NCBI GenBank assembly: GCA_016716905.1
Contig: JADJUS010000004.1
Location: 1,116,001-1,180,000 of the forward strand
DNA: 64,000 nt
Source: Acidobacteriota bacterium
Lineage (GTDB): Bacteria; Acidobacteriota; Vicinamibacteria; Vicinamibacterales; SCN-69-37
Reading direction: 5' to 3'
A program made the translations under genes and the position numbers. Positions 10,566 through 20,111 of this stretch are shown here, piece after piece; position 1 is the stretch's first letter; each line of letters opens with the position of its first letter. The notes under the pieces were generated by a model. The model worked only from the letters and a program-made list of their open reading frames with translations. It was not told where the DNA came from and searched no databases.

Positions 10566-11870
10566 ATGTATTCACGCGATCAGGTCAAGGCCATCACCGA
10601 CAAGATCTTCAACATGTCCGGCGCGGACAACATCGAGGTGAATTTTTCCTCCTCGGAACGGTCGGGCACGCGCTTCGCCAACTCGTCAATCTCCGCCAAT
10701 CTCGTGCAGTTCGATCAACAGTTGACGATCACGACGCACGTGGGCGCGAAAGTGGGCACGTCCGCCACGCGCGACTTCAGCGACACCTCGCTCAAGTTGA
10801 CATTCGACGAAGCCATGACCAATGGCAGGGGCGCCCCCGATCGCGCCACACCACCCGTCCTGATGGGGCCGCAGGAGTACATTCCGGTGGACGCCGCGCT
10901 GCCGAGCGCAAAGAGTTTTGGTCCCGCCGAACGCGCGCGCATGGTGCGCACCAGCATCGACATCAGCAAAAAGATGGGCACGGTCGGGTCGGGCTTCATC
11001 CCGAAGAACCATCAGACGACGTGTGAAGCCAACACCAAGGGGCTGTTTGCGTTTTATGAAGTGGCGGACGCGAGCTTCATCCTGACGTGCCGCATGCCCG
11101 ATGGCTCGGGCTCAGGCTGGGCGGGCATCACGGGTATCAAGGACATCGGCATGATCAACCCGGTGGAAATCACCGAGGTCGCGTCCAAGAAGGCGCTCGA
11201 CAGCCGAAAGGCACGAGCGCTGGAACCCGGGCGCTACACCGTGATTCTTGAGCCGCGCGCGAACGCGCGATTCCTGTCGCTCATGACCGGCATCTTCGGT
11301 GGCGGTGGCGGCCAGTTCATGCAGGGGAAGAAGCCGGGCGACAAGATCTTCAGCGACTTGTTCACGCTCAAGAGCGACATCGGCAATCCGATCCTGCGGC
11401 AAACCACCATGCTGGGCGACAACACACCTGCGGCACCGGTGACCTGGCTTGAGAAGGGTGTGCTGCGTAACCTCACCGGCGGCCCCAATAGCACCAGCCC
11501 GAAGGCCAACGTCAACATGAGCCTGGTCATGGAAGGGTCTGACCTCAGCACGGCCGACATGATCAAGCAAACCAAACGGGGCCTGCTCGTGACGTTCTTC
11601 TGGTACATCCGCGGCGTGGACAACGCCACGCTGCTCAACACCGGCATGACGCGCGACGGGCTGTTCCTCATCGAGAACGGCGAAATCACCATGCCCGTCC
11701 AGAACTTCCGGTGGAACATGTCGCCGCTCGTGGGCTACAACAACGTGTCGCTTGTCGGTAAACCCGTGCCCATGTCGATGGGCGAATCGTACGACGGCGG
11801 CAACAGCGCGCTGATTCCACCTGTGCGCATCGAAGACTTCTACATGACGTCGATTTCACCGGCCGTCTAA
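10566..11870 (+). CDS. TldE/PmbA-family protein
   Basis: TldE (PmbA) is the non-catalytic partner of TldD; the E. coli pair forms a heterodimeric metalloprotease. The 434-residue protein starts MYSRDQVKAITDKIFN and shows GTRFANSSISANLVQFD, FGPAERARMVRTSID, SGFIPKNHQTTCEAN and a C-terminal GLLVTFFWYIRGVD that fits the family. There is no HExxxH motif, as expected for TldE. No signal peptide is visible, in contrast to the partner. The TldD gene follows after 10 bases. Confidence 0.85.
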   Translation: MYSRDQVKAITDKIFNMSGADNIEVNFSSSERSGTRFANSSISANLVQFDQQLTITTHVGAKVGTSATRDFSDTSLKLTFDEAMTNGRGAPDRATPPVLMGPQEYIPVDAALPSAKSFGPAERARMVRTSIDISKKMGTVGSGFIPKNHQTTCEANTKGLFAFYEVADASFILTCRMPDGSGSGWAGITGIKDIGMINPVEITEVASKKALDSRKARALEPGRYTVILEPRANARFLSLMTGIFGGGGGQFMQGKKPGDKIFSDLFTLKSDIGNPILRQTTMLGDNTPAAPVTWLEKGVLRNLTGGPNSTSPKANVNMSLVMEGSDLSTADMIKQTKRGLLVTFFWYIRGVDNATLLNTGMTRDGLFLIENGEITMPVQNFRWNMSPLVGYNNVSLVGKPVPMSMGESYDGGNSALIPPVRIEDFYMTSISPAV

Positions 11871-11880
11871 GGACACCATC

Positions 11881-13583
11881 ATGGCTTTCACCCGCAGAGA
11901 CTTCATCAAAACGGTCGGCGCCTCGGGCGTTGTCCTCGCGTCCCATGACCTCATCGGCGATCTGCTCGCGCAGACGCCCGCAGGCAATCCCCTGCAGTCC
12001 AAGTTCAAGGGCCTTGGAGACATGGTCCTCGCGCAGGCCAAGCTTGCGGGCTGCACCTACGCAGACGTGCGCTTCACGCGCCAGGCATCGATGTCTGTCA
12101 ACGCCAACGGCAGCAACAACGCCGGTCGCGGAGGCGGCGGTGAATTCGGCGGCCGCGGTGGCGGAGGCGGCGGCCGGGGTGGTGGTGGCGGCGGTCGCGG
12201 CGGCGGTCGTGGCGGTGGCGGCTTCGGCGGTCCGCAGGGGATTTGCGGCCTTCGGCGGGCGCGAAGGTTCGCGCGGTCCGGCGGGATTCGGCGTCCGCGT
12301 GATTCACAGCGGCGTGTGGGGCTTTGCGTCCAGCCCGATCGTGACCGAAGACGAAATTCGTCGCATCACGAACGTGGCCATCGACGTGGCCAAGGCGAGC
12401 GCGGTGGCCAAGACGTTTGATGTGCGGCTGGCGCCGGTGCCGGCCTACACGGCCCACTGGGTGTCGCCGATGAAGAAAGACCCGACCACGGTGCCTGTCA
12501 CCGAGCAGCAGCAGCTCGTCCAGCGGGTCGTCGACATCGTCATGAAGAACCCGCAGGTCACGAACGTGAACTGCAGCGTAAATATGGGCTACGAGTGGAA
12601 GTACTTCGCGTCGTCTGAAGGGTCGTACATCGAACAGGAGATCTACGACACACAGCCGAGCTTCAGTGTGACGGCGCGGGTGGGTGAGGTGACGCAATCG
12701 CGGCAGTTCACGGCCGTGCCGAAGACCGCCGGCTGGGAAACCGCCGAAGAGTCGGAGATGATCGAAAACGCCGAGCGCATCGCGTCGGAAGCGGTTGAGT
12801 TCTGCACCGCGAAGCCGATTGGCGTCGGCGTGAAGGATCTGATCCTGTCTCCGTCACATGCGATGCTGACGCTGCATGAGATCGTGGCGCACCCCACCGA
12901 GCTCGATCGCATCATGGGGTATGAGGCCAACTACGCCGGCACGAGCTTCATCAAGGTGTCGGACCTTCGGCAAGCTGAAGTACGGCTCCAAGCTGTTCAA
13001 CATGACCTGCGACCGCACCATGCCGGGCGCCATGGGCACCGTTGGGTATGACGACGACGGCGTGAAGACACAGAGCTGGCCGCTCATTCGCGAAGGCATC
13101 CTGGTGGGGCTGCAGACCAACCGTGAGACCGCGCACTACATCGGCGAGAAGGAAAGCCGAGGCTGCACCGGCGCCGGGTCGTGGCGCGACTATCCGTTCC
13201 TGCGCATGCCCAACGTCCATATGGACTACGACCCGAAGGGGCCCTCGCTCGCGGAGATCATCGCCGACACGAAGGACGGCGTGATGATCGACGGACGCGG
13301 CAGCTACTCGATTGACCAGCAGCGGTACAACGGGCAGTTCGGCGGCAACGCGTTCTGGGAAGTCAAAAACGGCAAGGTGACCCGCATGGCCACCAACGTC
13401 ACGTACCAGGCCATCACCACGGACTTCTGGGCCAACCTCAACGCGGTGGGCAACCAGTCCACATGGAAGATGTTCGGCACGGGTGGCGATGCGAAGGGCC
13501 AGCCGACCCAGACCAACAGCATTTCGCACGGGTCGCCGTGGATGCGGATTGGGAAGATCCTCGTGGGCGCCGCGTTCTCGTAA
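11881..13583 (+). CDS. TldD-family metalloprotease with Tat signal and Gly-rich insert (two frameshifts)
   Basis: The start at 11881 follows AAGGA. The N-terminus TRRDFIKTVGASGVVLAS is a twin-arginine signal with hydrophobic core. A Gly/Arg tract of about 40 residues follows the first strand (residues ~80-120). The frame changes near 12240 (extra A after CAGGGG) and near 12967 (extra C after GACCTT). Homology runs on through GFGVRVIHSGVWGFASS, the zinc motif TLHEIVAHPTELDR (HExxxH) and GKLKYGSKLFN, TGAGSWRDYPFLRMPNV. Length is about 566 residues, longer than usual TldD because of the signal and insert. An exported TldD is unusual compared with the cytoplasmic E. coli enzyme. Confidence 0.88.
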
Positions 13584-13600
13584 ACCGATCAGGACGGGTG

Positions 13601-15278
13601 ATGCGCCTGCGCTGGCACCAGCCGATCGTGGCGCTTGGTGCCTATCTGGGCATCACCCTGGCCTTTCTCGCGCCCGTCCTTGGGCGCCTCGGCTCGGGGC
13701 TCATCACATCGCCGACGGCGATCCAGCCCATGGATCACCTGCAGGTGCTGTGGAATGCATGGTGGATCGAGCGGAGCCTCTTCGCCGGCGCCAACCCGTA
13801 CTTCACCGACATGCTGTTCGTGCCGTACGGCACGCCGCTCGTCTTCCACTTCCTGACACCGATCCAGACGTCGGCGATCGTCCTGCTGTCGTCGGTCTTC
13901 TCCACTGGACTCTCGTACAACCTCGTAATCATCGCCGGCTTTCCCGTGGCCGGCCTCGGCGCGTACGCCCTGTGCCGCGTGGTCACCCGGCACCATTGGG
14001 CAAGCGTGGTGGGCGGGGTCGCCTTCATGTTGAGTCCGTTCATCGTGAGCAAGGCCGCCGCCGGCTGGACCAACATGCTCTACAGCGGGGTTCTTCCGTT
14101 GTATCTCGCGTGCCTGCTGCACGCCACGTCCGGCTACGCCGGCGCGGCGGCGACTGTCGAAGGTGCTGTTGGCGCTGAGTGTGGTGCTGTTGCTGTTTAC
14201 CGGCGACGTCACTGTTGTGTTTGCCGCCAACGTCACCGTCTGCGTGTTTGCCTGGCGATGGTGGACGTCGGGGCATCTGGCGGCCACGGTTGCCGGATTC
14301 GGCCGTGCGCTTGCATTCTCAGCCCTCGTGGCGGTGCCGTATTTCGCCATGGTGGCGTACGTCTTCAGCTATGGCTTCGAGATTGATGTGGGGCGCAGGC
14401 TCGACTTCATTCCTGACCTCTGGTCATATCTGCTGCCGTTTTCGCCGACGTCGATCTACAGCGAATCGCTGAAGGGGCTGCACCTGTCCCCGACGGTGTG
14501 GACCGATCTCGGCCGTGTCGGGACGGCCTGTTATCTGGGGATCGTGGTCCTGCCCCTTGCGTTGGCGGGTTTCTGGTCGGGCCGCAAAGACCCAACGGTC
14601 CGATTCGTCGTGGTGCTGTTTTTCCTGTTCCTCGCGTTGTCGATGGGACCGCGGCTGCTAATCCTGCGAGAGGAGGTGCGGGTCGGCCCATTCCCGTTCG
14701 CCCTGCCCTTCATGCTGTGGGCAAAGATCCCGCTGTTGGGCTCGGTGGCCCAGTCTGGCCGCTATCTGGTGATTTCGTACATGGCGATGAGCGTCGGCGT
14801 CGCCGTGCTCACGGCCGCTGTCGCTGGTCGGGAGGGCCGGACACGGGCACTCCTCGCCGGGGCGCTCCTTCTGCTGCTCGTGTGCGCCGACTTTGCCTTC
14901 CAGATGGGAGTCAGGCCGCTGCCGCCCATGCCGAGCCTGGCCGGTACCGGCGGCGTTGTGCTTGACCCGCGCCTGCGAAGCAGTCAGACGATGTATTACC
15001 AGACGTCGCACGAACGGCCGCTCGCGGGCGGGTACCTCTCAAGGCGACCGGAGTTTGCGTTGCGAAAGTACCGTGAACTTCCCGGGTTCAATTGTTTGTA
15101 CTTCGGCGTCCGTTCGGCCGATTGCGACAAGGACGCCATGTTGTCGTCGTTGCGTTCGCTGGATGTGACTAATGTCCTGCTCGACCCGCGTGACTGGCGT
15201 GGCGAGATGCTGGCGCGCTACGGCTTCCGCCAGCACTACGCCGATGTGTGGACGGTGGTGTGGGAGGTGCCGCGCTGA
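13601..15278 (+). CDS. GT-C-like polytopic membrane protein (frameshift near 14160)
   Basis: It starts MRLRWHQPIVALGAYLGITL, 17 bases after tldD. The first loop contains QPMDHLQVLWNAWWIERSLF, with an acidic residue after membrane helix 1 as in GT-C enzymes, and PYFTDMLFVPYGTPLVFHFL. About ten hydrophobic helices follow, with a short soluble C-terminus ending WTVVWEVPR. The frame breaks near 14160, between GAAATVE and VLLALSVVLLLFTG. It resembles the gene at 40005-41960 (shared layout: FVPYG or FYPEP loop, GxNxVQSGRYL or LRVPARYVM region). Substrate unknown. Confidence 0.65.
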
Positions 15279-15284
15279 CACGTG

Positions 15285-15893
15285 TCAGCGAGACAGCAGA
15301 TGCACGCGCGCGACGTCATGCATGTAGCCGCCGACACGGGCGTAGGCGGCGGACGCCGCCAGACGGATTTCGGCAAGACCGCGCGCAGTGTCGCCCGTGG
15401 ATTCCAGATACAGGCCGACATAAAGGTGAGCGTAAAACTCGGCTGACGGACTGCCAGCGGCCGCCTTCAGCACGTCGGCCGGATCGAGTCGCCCCCGAAA
15501 CATCAGATCGATTTCACGCATCGGTACGCGCCCGTCGGGGCCCACCGGCAATATCTTCGCCCTCGCCGCAGCAGGTGACTCGGCTTTTGCGACGCACAGG
15601 AAGTGCCACGCCGCATTCTCGACGTCGGCGGGATTGACCGTGCGATGCGATTCGAACTGCAGCCGGCATGCCTCGAAGCGGCCCGCGTAGTACAGCGCGA
15701 TGCCCCGTTGCCAGAGCTGCGGCGCTGCCTCCGGCTGGAGCGCCGCCACGCGATCGAAACCCGCCACGGCCTCGGTGATTCGACCGGCCCGAAAGTGCGC
15801 GACCGCCAGGTCCAGGACTTGCCCGACCGACTGGCCGCTTGCGGAAAGCGGTGCGGCGGTCAGCACCACCAGCGCGATGGCCATCGCCCTCAT
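15285..15893 (-). CDS. Secreted TPR protein
   Basis: 202 residues with a signal peptide (MRAMAIALVVLTAAPLSASG) and three TPR-like units (AVAHFRAGRITEAVAGFDRV, LWQRGIALYYAGRFEACRLQ, AHLYVGLYLESTGDTARGL). The start is the ATG at 15893, which overlaps the stop of the upstream PQQ-propeller gene (ATGA), so the two form an operon. TPR proteins of this size act as periplasmic adaptors; the partner is unknown. Confidence 0.75.
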   Translation of the reverse strand: MRAMAIALVVLTAAPLSASGQSVGQVLDLAVAHFRAGRITEAVAGFDRVAALQPEAAPQLWQRGIALYYAGRFEACRLQFESHRTVNPADVENAAWHFLCVAKAESPAAARAKILPVGPDGRVPMREIDLMFRGRLDPADVLKAAAGSPSAEFYAHLYVGLYLESTGDTARGLAEIRLAASAAYARVGGYMHDVARVHLLSR

Positions 15894-17119
15894 CGTGGGG
15901 CCCGCAGATCCAGGCACACCAGGGTGTCGTCGTTGCGCACGAAGAGAAACCCGCCCGCGATCGCTGGCAGCGCACGGACCGTACCGGGCAGGACGCGTGC
16001 TGACGCCTTCTGTCGGAATCCGTCCGGTGAGGCGTCGGCGATCACCAGTTCGCCCGATTCCCGCATCACCACCAGAAGGTCGCCGGCCAGCGTGATGCTT
16101 CCGGCGCGAAACTGATCGACCGTCCAGCGGACCTTGCCCGTAGCCAGCTCCACTGCGCGCAGGCTCGGCCCCTGTTCCTGGCGTCCGTGATAGCCGAACA
16201 GGATGCCGGAGTGGTGAACGCTGGTCGCGTAGTGCGTCGTGAGCGCGTCATTCGATGACCACAGTTCGGTGAGGGCCCCGTCGCCCATGCGGAAGACGCC
16301 CGCGCCAGGGCCGTACTCTGCCGAGATGAACACGCGGTCGCCAACAACGAGCGGTGAAGCGGCGTTGACCGACGACGCCGACCGCGATCGCCACGGCCGT
16401 TGCAGCACCACCTCGCCAGTGGCCGGCGCGAGACCAACCAGGCCCGCCCGGGTCAGGAACAGCGCGAGTCGTCGCCCGCCGACCGTCGTCATCACCCCGG
16501 ACGAATAACTGGCCCCGTCCGTGGTGGCGGTCCAGAGTTCGCGCCCGGTCTTTGCGTCAAGGGCGACGATGCCGGCGTTGGGGCCACCGATGTTGGCGAT
16601 GACGCGCCCATCTTCAACGACGGGTGATCCGGCGGCGCCGAAGAAGTTCTTGGGCACGTGATATCGCGCCATGGTGTCCACATGCCACAGCGCTTTGCCG
16701 CTCGCCAGGCTCACGGCGTGCAACTGGCCTTCAGCGCCGAAGGTATAGACCACGTCATCGGCCACCACCGGCACCGCCCGAGGGCCATCGTCGAACCCGA
16801 AGTCATCGCGGTAGGTGGTGGCATAGTCATGGCGCCACTGGGTGACGCCGGTCGTGGCATCCATCGCCTCGACCACCTCACGATTGCCGAGCCGCTGGAA
16901 GAGGATGACGCGGTTGGCCACGACGACTGGGCCGCTCAGTCCGTGTCCGACTGGTCTTCGCCAGACGGCCTTCGGGCCCTGGGCGCCCCAGCTTGTGGCA
17001 AGCGGCGGGCCGGCATACGCGCCATTCCTGGACGGGCCAAGCACCTGCGGCCAGTCTTGCGCCTGCACGGCAGACAGCATGGCCAGGGCCGCGATCGCCA
17101 CCCTCGCTGTGTTTGCCAT
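15890..17119 (-). CDS. PQQ-like beta-propeller repeat protein, secreted
   Basis: The start at 17119 is supported by a strong GGGAGGA ribosome site eight bases upstream. MANTARVAIAALAMLSAVQA is a cleavable signal peptide. After it come at least six PQQ-type blade signatures (VVEAMDATTGVTQWRH, VSLASGKALWHVDT, VALDAKTGRELWTAT, ELATGKVRWTVDQF). 409 residues. The N-terminal DWPQVLGPSRNGAYAG is common in the PQQ-like secreted family of Acidobacteriota and Planctomycetota. No quinone-dehydrogenase residues are evident, so a scaffold or binding role is more likely than an enzyme. Confidence 0.85.
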   Translation of the reverse strand: MANTARVAIAALAMLSAVQAQDWPQVLGPSRNGAYAGPPLATSWGAQGPKAVWRRPVGHGLSGPVVVANRVILFQRLGNREVVEAMDATTGVTQWRHDYATTYRDDFGFDDGPRAVPVVADDVVYTFGAEGQLHAVSLASGKALWHVDTMARYHVPKNFFGAAGSPVVEDGRVIANIGGPNAGIVALDAKTGRELWTATTDGASYSSGVMTTVGGRRLALFLTRAGLVGLAPATGEVVLQRPWRSRSASSVNAASPLVVGDRVFISAEYGPGAGVFRMGDGALTELWSSNDALTTHYATSVHHSGILFGYHGRQEQGPSLRAVELATGKVRWTVDQFRAGSITLAGDLLVVMRESGELVIADASPDGFRQKASARVLPGTVRALPAIAGGFLFVRNDDTLVCLDLRAPR

Positions 17120-17197
17120 GCTGTTCCTCCCTGACATCGAGGCCGCAAGCGTAGCAGGGACGGCATTGGGGCGAAAGAGGCGCGGTAGAATCGCTCG

Positions 17198-18139
17198 ATG
17201 ACTCACCACATCCGTGGGCTGCACCATGTGACAGCAACCGTTGACGATGCCCAGAGTGACCTGAACTTCTGCCTCGACCTGCTGGGCATGCGGCTGGTGA
17301 AGAAGACCGTCAACTTCGACAATCACCACGTCTATCACTTCTATTACGGCAACGAGCGCGGTACTCCCGGCACGATCTGGACGACGTTTCCGTACAAGGG
17401 ACACGGCGTGCGAGCGGGCGTCAAAGGCGTGGGCCAGGTGGTGACCACGTCGTTTTCCGTGCCCGCTTCGTCACTCGGGTTCTGGCGCGATCGCCTGAAG
17501 GCCTACGGTGCGGAGGTTCGTGACGTCACGACCCGATTTGGCGAAGACGCCGTGGCCACCGTGGATCCGTCGGGCTTGTGGTTCGAGCTCATCGGAACGG
17601 TAAATGACGCCCGTGCGCCATGGACCGGAAATGGCGTTGACGCGGCCGAGGCCATCTGCGGCCTTCATAGCGTGACGATGACTGTGCGCGCGGCTGGGCC
17701 GACGCTCGAACTGATGACCGGCGTGCTCGGCTACAAGGTGGTCAGTCAGGAGGGCACGCGCACGCGGGTGGCCGCTGGTGGAAACTCGCCAGGTCACTTC
17801 ATCGACATTGTCGAACAACCCGATGCCGCAGCCGCGATCAACGGCATCGGGACGGTGCATCACGTGGCGATGGCGATCGCCACGAGCGACGAGCAGGTTC
17901 GACTGCGTGAGGAACTCCTCCAGATGGGTGTGCGAGTGACCGATGTGCGCGATCGTTGCTACTTCCAGTCGATCTACTTTCGCGAACCCGGTGGCGTGCT
18001 CTTCGAAGTGGCCACGATGCAGCCCGGGTTTGACGTCGATGAGCCGCTCGCCTCCCTCGGCCGCGACTTGAAGTTGCCGCCATGGGAGGAGCCATACCGG
18101 AGGCAAATCGAACCCGGCCTCGACACGGTGGAGTACTGA
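17198..18139 (+). CDS. VOC-family ring-cleaving dioxygenase (PcpA/LinE/MhqO type)
   Basis: 313 residues with two glyoxalase-fold halves. Candidate Fe(II) ligands sit where expected for hydroquinone 1,2-dioxygenases: His10 in GLHHVT, His221/222 in TVHHVAMA and Glu270 in GVLFEVAT. The family opens hydroquinone or chlorohydroquinone rings. The next gene begins two bases after the stop, and a maleylacetate reductase follows, which supports a hydroquinone route to 3-oxoadipate. The substrate cannot be read from the sequence; the Bacillus MhqO/MhqA quinone-detoxification type is the main alternative. Confidence 0.88.
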   Translation: MTHHIRGLHHVTATVDDAQSDLNFCLDLLGMRLVKKTVNFDNHHVYHFYYGNERGTPGTIWTTFPYKGHGVRAGVKGVGQVVTTSFSVPASSLGFWRDRLKAYGAEVRDVTTRFGEDAVATVDPSGLWFELIGTVNDARAPWTGNGVDAAEAICGLHSVTMTVRAAGPTLELMTGVLGYKVVSQEGTRTRVAAGGNSPGHFIDIVEQPDAAAAINGIGTVHHVAMAIATSDEQVRLREELLQMGVRVTDVRDRCYFQSIYFREPGGVLFEVATMQPGFDVDEPLASLGRDLKLPPWEEPYRRQIEPGLDTVEY

Positions 18140-18140
18140 C

Positions 18141-18776
18141 GTGTTGCCACACGAAGGTCAGCCCGTAGTCGAAGCCGGAAGCCCGCTGGGGCAGGCGCCA
18201 GGCGCCGTCATCATGGTCCACGGCCGCAACGCGGCTCCTGAAAACATCCTGGAGTTGGCCACTCGCTTCAATCGGCCTCATCTCACATACCTCGCGCCTG
18301 CGGCGGCCGGAGGCACCTGGTATCCGTTCAGCTTCATGGCCGACGTGGCGAGCAATGAACCAGGCCTGTCCTCAGCCCTCGACGTACTGGCGGGGCTGGT
18401 TCATCGGATCGAGACCGCCGGCATTCCGCGGTCACGCATTGTCCTGATGGGATTTTCCCAGGGCGCGTGCCTGACGGCCGAATTCGCGATTCGCCAGGCG
18501 TCCCGCTTCGGCGGCGTGATCATCTTCAGCGGCGGCGCCATCGGTCCGCCCGGAACGACATGGCACTCCACCGGACGGTTCGATGGCACGCCGGTGTTTC
18601 TCGGGTGCAGTGATCGTGACTCACATGTGCCTGAACTGCGGGTCCTCGAGACCGCTGACGTGTTCACGCGCCTCGGTGCGACAGTGACGACCCGGATCTA
18701 TCCCGGCATGGGGCACCTGGTGAACGACGATGAGATCGAGTTCGCGCAGGGTGTGCTCGACGCCGTGGCGGTCTGA
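18141..18776 (+). CDS. MhqD-like alpha/beta hydrolase
   Basis: 211 residues starting with GTG at 18141. Catalytic elements: Ser106 in MGFSQGAC, Asp158 or Asp160 in LGCSDRDSH and His192 in PGMGHLV; VIMVHGRNA is the oxyanion strand. It belongs to the phospholipase/carboxylesterase family. In Bacillus, mhqD sits beside mhqO in a quinone-responsive operon, and the same pairing is seen here. It is packed two bases after the dioxygenase and three before the reductase. Confidence 0.85.
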   Translation: MLPHEGQPVVEAGSPLGQAPGAVIMVHGRNAAPENILELATRFNRPHLTYLAPAAAGGTWYPFSFMADVASNEPGLSSALDVLAGLVHRIETAGIPRSRIVLMGFSQGACLTAEFAIRQASRFGGVIIFSGGAIGPPGTTWHSTGRFDGTPVFLGCSDRDSHVPELRVLETADVFTRLGATVTTRIYPGMGHLVNDDEIEFAQGVLDAVAV

Positions 18777-18778
18777 AC

Positions 18779-19810
18779 ATGTCTCAAACGCCCCCGCGCG
18801 TTGTGTTTGGCGCCGGGTCAATTGCGCGCATCACCGCCGAACTTGATGCGATCGGCGTTTACCGGCCGCTCCTGATCACAACGCCTGGGCGAACAGACAC
18901 TCTGGAAACTGTCCGCCGCCACCTGGGCGATCGGCTGGCGGGCGTGTGCGACCGGGCGGCTCTCCACGTTCCCGTGGCGCACGTTCGCGAGGCCATTGAG
19001 GCCGCCGACCGGTCCAGGCCTGATGCGTTGTTGTCGATTGGCGGCGGGTCGGCGGTCGGCCTGGCGAAGGCCGTCGCCCTCGAGCGAGGCCTACCGATCG
19101 TCGCCGTTCCCACGACCTATGCCGGCTCGGAGATGACAAGCATCTGGGGCCTGACGGAGGGCGAGCACAAGCGGACGGGACGTAACCCCGCGGTGCGTCC
19201 CCGGCTCGTCATCTACGATCCCGAGTTGACGCTGGACCTGCCGGCCGGCGTAAGCGCGGCGAGCGGCATGAATGCGATGGCGCATGCGGTGGAGGCGATG
19301 TGGGCCGCCCGCGTCAGCGTGGAGGCTATCCTGGCGGCGGGCACCGCCATCCGGTCGCTGGCCCAGGCGCTGCCTCGAATCGTGGAGCAACCGTCTGACG
19401 TCGACGCGCGCCTGCTGGCGCTCCGGGGTGCGCACGCGGCAGGGGTGGCCCTTGAACTCGCCCAGATGGGCCTGCATCACAAGATTTGTCATGTGCTCGG
19501 GGGCACGTGTGGCCTGCCGCATGCGCAGACTCATGCCGCGGTCCTGCCGCACGTGGTGGCCTTCAATGCGCCCGCAGCGCCCGAGGCGATGGCGAGAATC
19601 GCGAGCGCGCTGGGAGTGGAGGACGCGGCTGTAGGCCTGACGGCCCTCAATCGTGCACTTGGCCTCACGGCCTCGCTCCGCGATCTCGGTCTTCGCGAAG
19701 CGGACCTGGACCGCGCGGCCGACCTTGTGGCCTCATCGTCGTATGGGAACCCACGGCCGGTGACCGTGGCCGACGTGCGGGGGGTGCTGGCACGGGCGCT
19801 TGATGGTTGA
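18779..19810 (+). CDS. Maleylacetate reductase (iron-containing ADH family)
   Basis: 343 residues. Visible features: LLSIGGGSAVGLAKAVAL (nucleotide-binding GGGS), VPTTYAGSEMTSIWG (family signature), NAMAHAVEAMWA and HKICHVLGGTCGLPHAQTHA (metal and catalytic His region). Maleylacetate reductase converts maleylacetate to 3-oxoadipate with NAD(P)H in chlorinated-aromatic and hydroquinone catabolism. As last gene of the three-gene operon it provides the step after ring cleavage. Other iron-ADHs are less likely because of the CHVLGG-type motif and the context. Confidence 0.9.
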   Translation: MSQTPPRVVFGAGSIARITAELDAIGVYRPLLITTPGRTDTLETVRRHLGDRLAGVCDRAALHVPVAHVREAIEAADRSRPDALLSIGGGSAVGLAKAVALERGLPIVAVPTTYAGSEMTSIWGLTEGEHKRTGRNPAVRPRLVIYDPELTLDLPAGVSAASGMNAMAHAVEAMWAARVSVEAILAAGTAIRSLAQALPRIVEQPSDVDARLLALRGAHAAGVALELAQMGLHHKICHVLGGTCGLPHAQTHAAVLPHVVAFNAPAAPEAMARIASALGVEDAAVGLTALNRALGLTASLRDLGLREADLDRAADLVASSSYGNPRPVTVADVRGVLARALDG

Positions 19811-19850
19811 CCAGAGTCAGCCGGTCACGGATAGGTATACGGTGTAGCCC

Positions 19851-20111
19851 ATGAAGACTCCCTCTCGGTCCTTCGTGTTGACGATTCGCCTGTCAAATGA
19901 ACTCGACCGCAGGCTCTCGGCAGAGGCTGGACGCCAAGGCCTGACGCGTAGCGCGACCGTGTGCGCGATTCTGGACCACGCGCTCCGCAAGCCGCTCCGA
20001 GTTCCGGCAGCCGCCGCGCGTCGCCAGTCGATCCTCGCCAGTGGCCACGGCGCCGATAGGGATACGGAGACCTTCATCGAACAGCTCGCCGACGACCGGG
20101 ATTGGCGGTGA
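19851..20111 (+). CDS. Ribbon-helix-helix antitoxin-like protein
   Basis: 86 residues. SFVLTIRLSNELDRRLSAEA fits the beta strand and first helix of a CopG/RHH DNA-binding domain, and GLTRSATVCAILDHALRK the second helix. The C-terminal tail ETFIEQLADDRDW is acidic, as in antitoxins that bind MazF-type toxins. The stop codon overlaps a GTG (GTGA) that begins the remains of a MazF-like gene, the usual layout of a toxin-antitoxin operon. Confidence 0.72.
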   Translation: MKTPSRSFVLTIRLSNELDRRLSAEAGRQGLTRSATVCAILDHALRKPLRVPAAAARRQSILASGHGADRDTETFIEQLADDRDWR

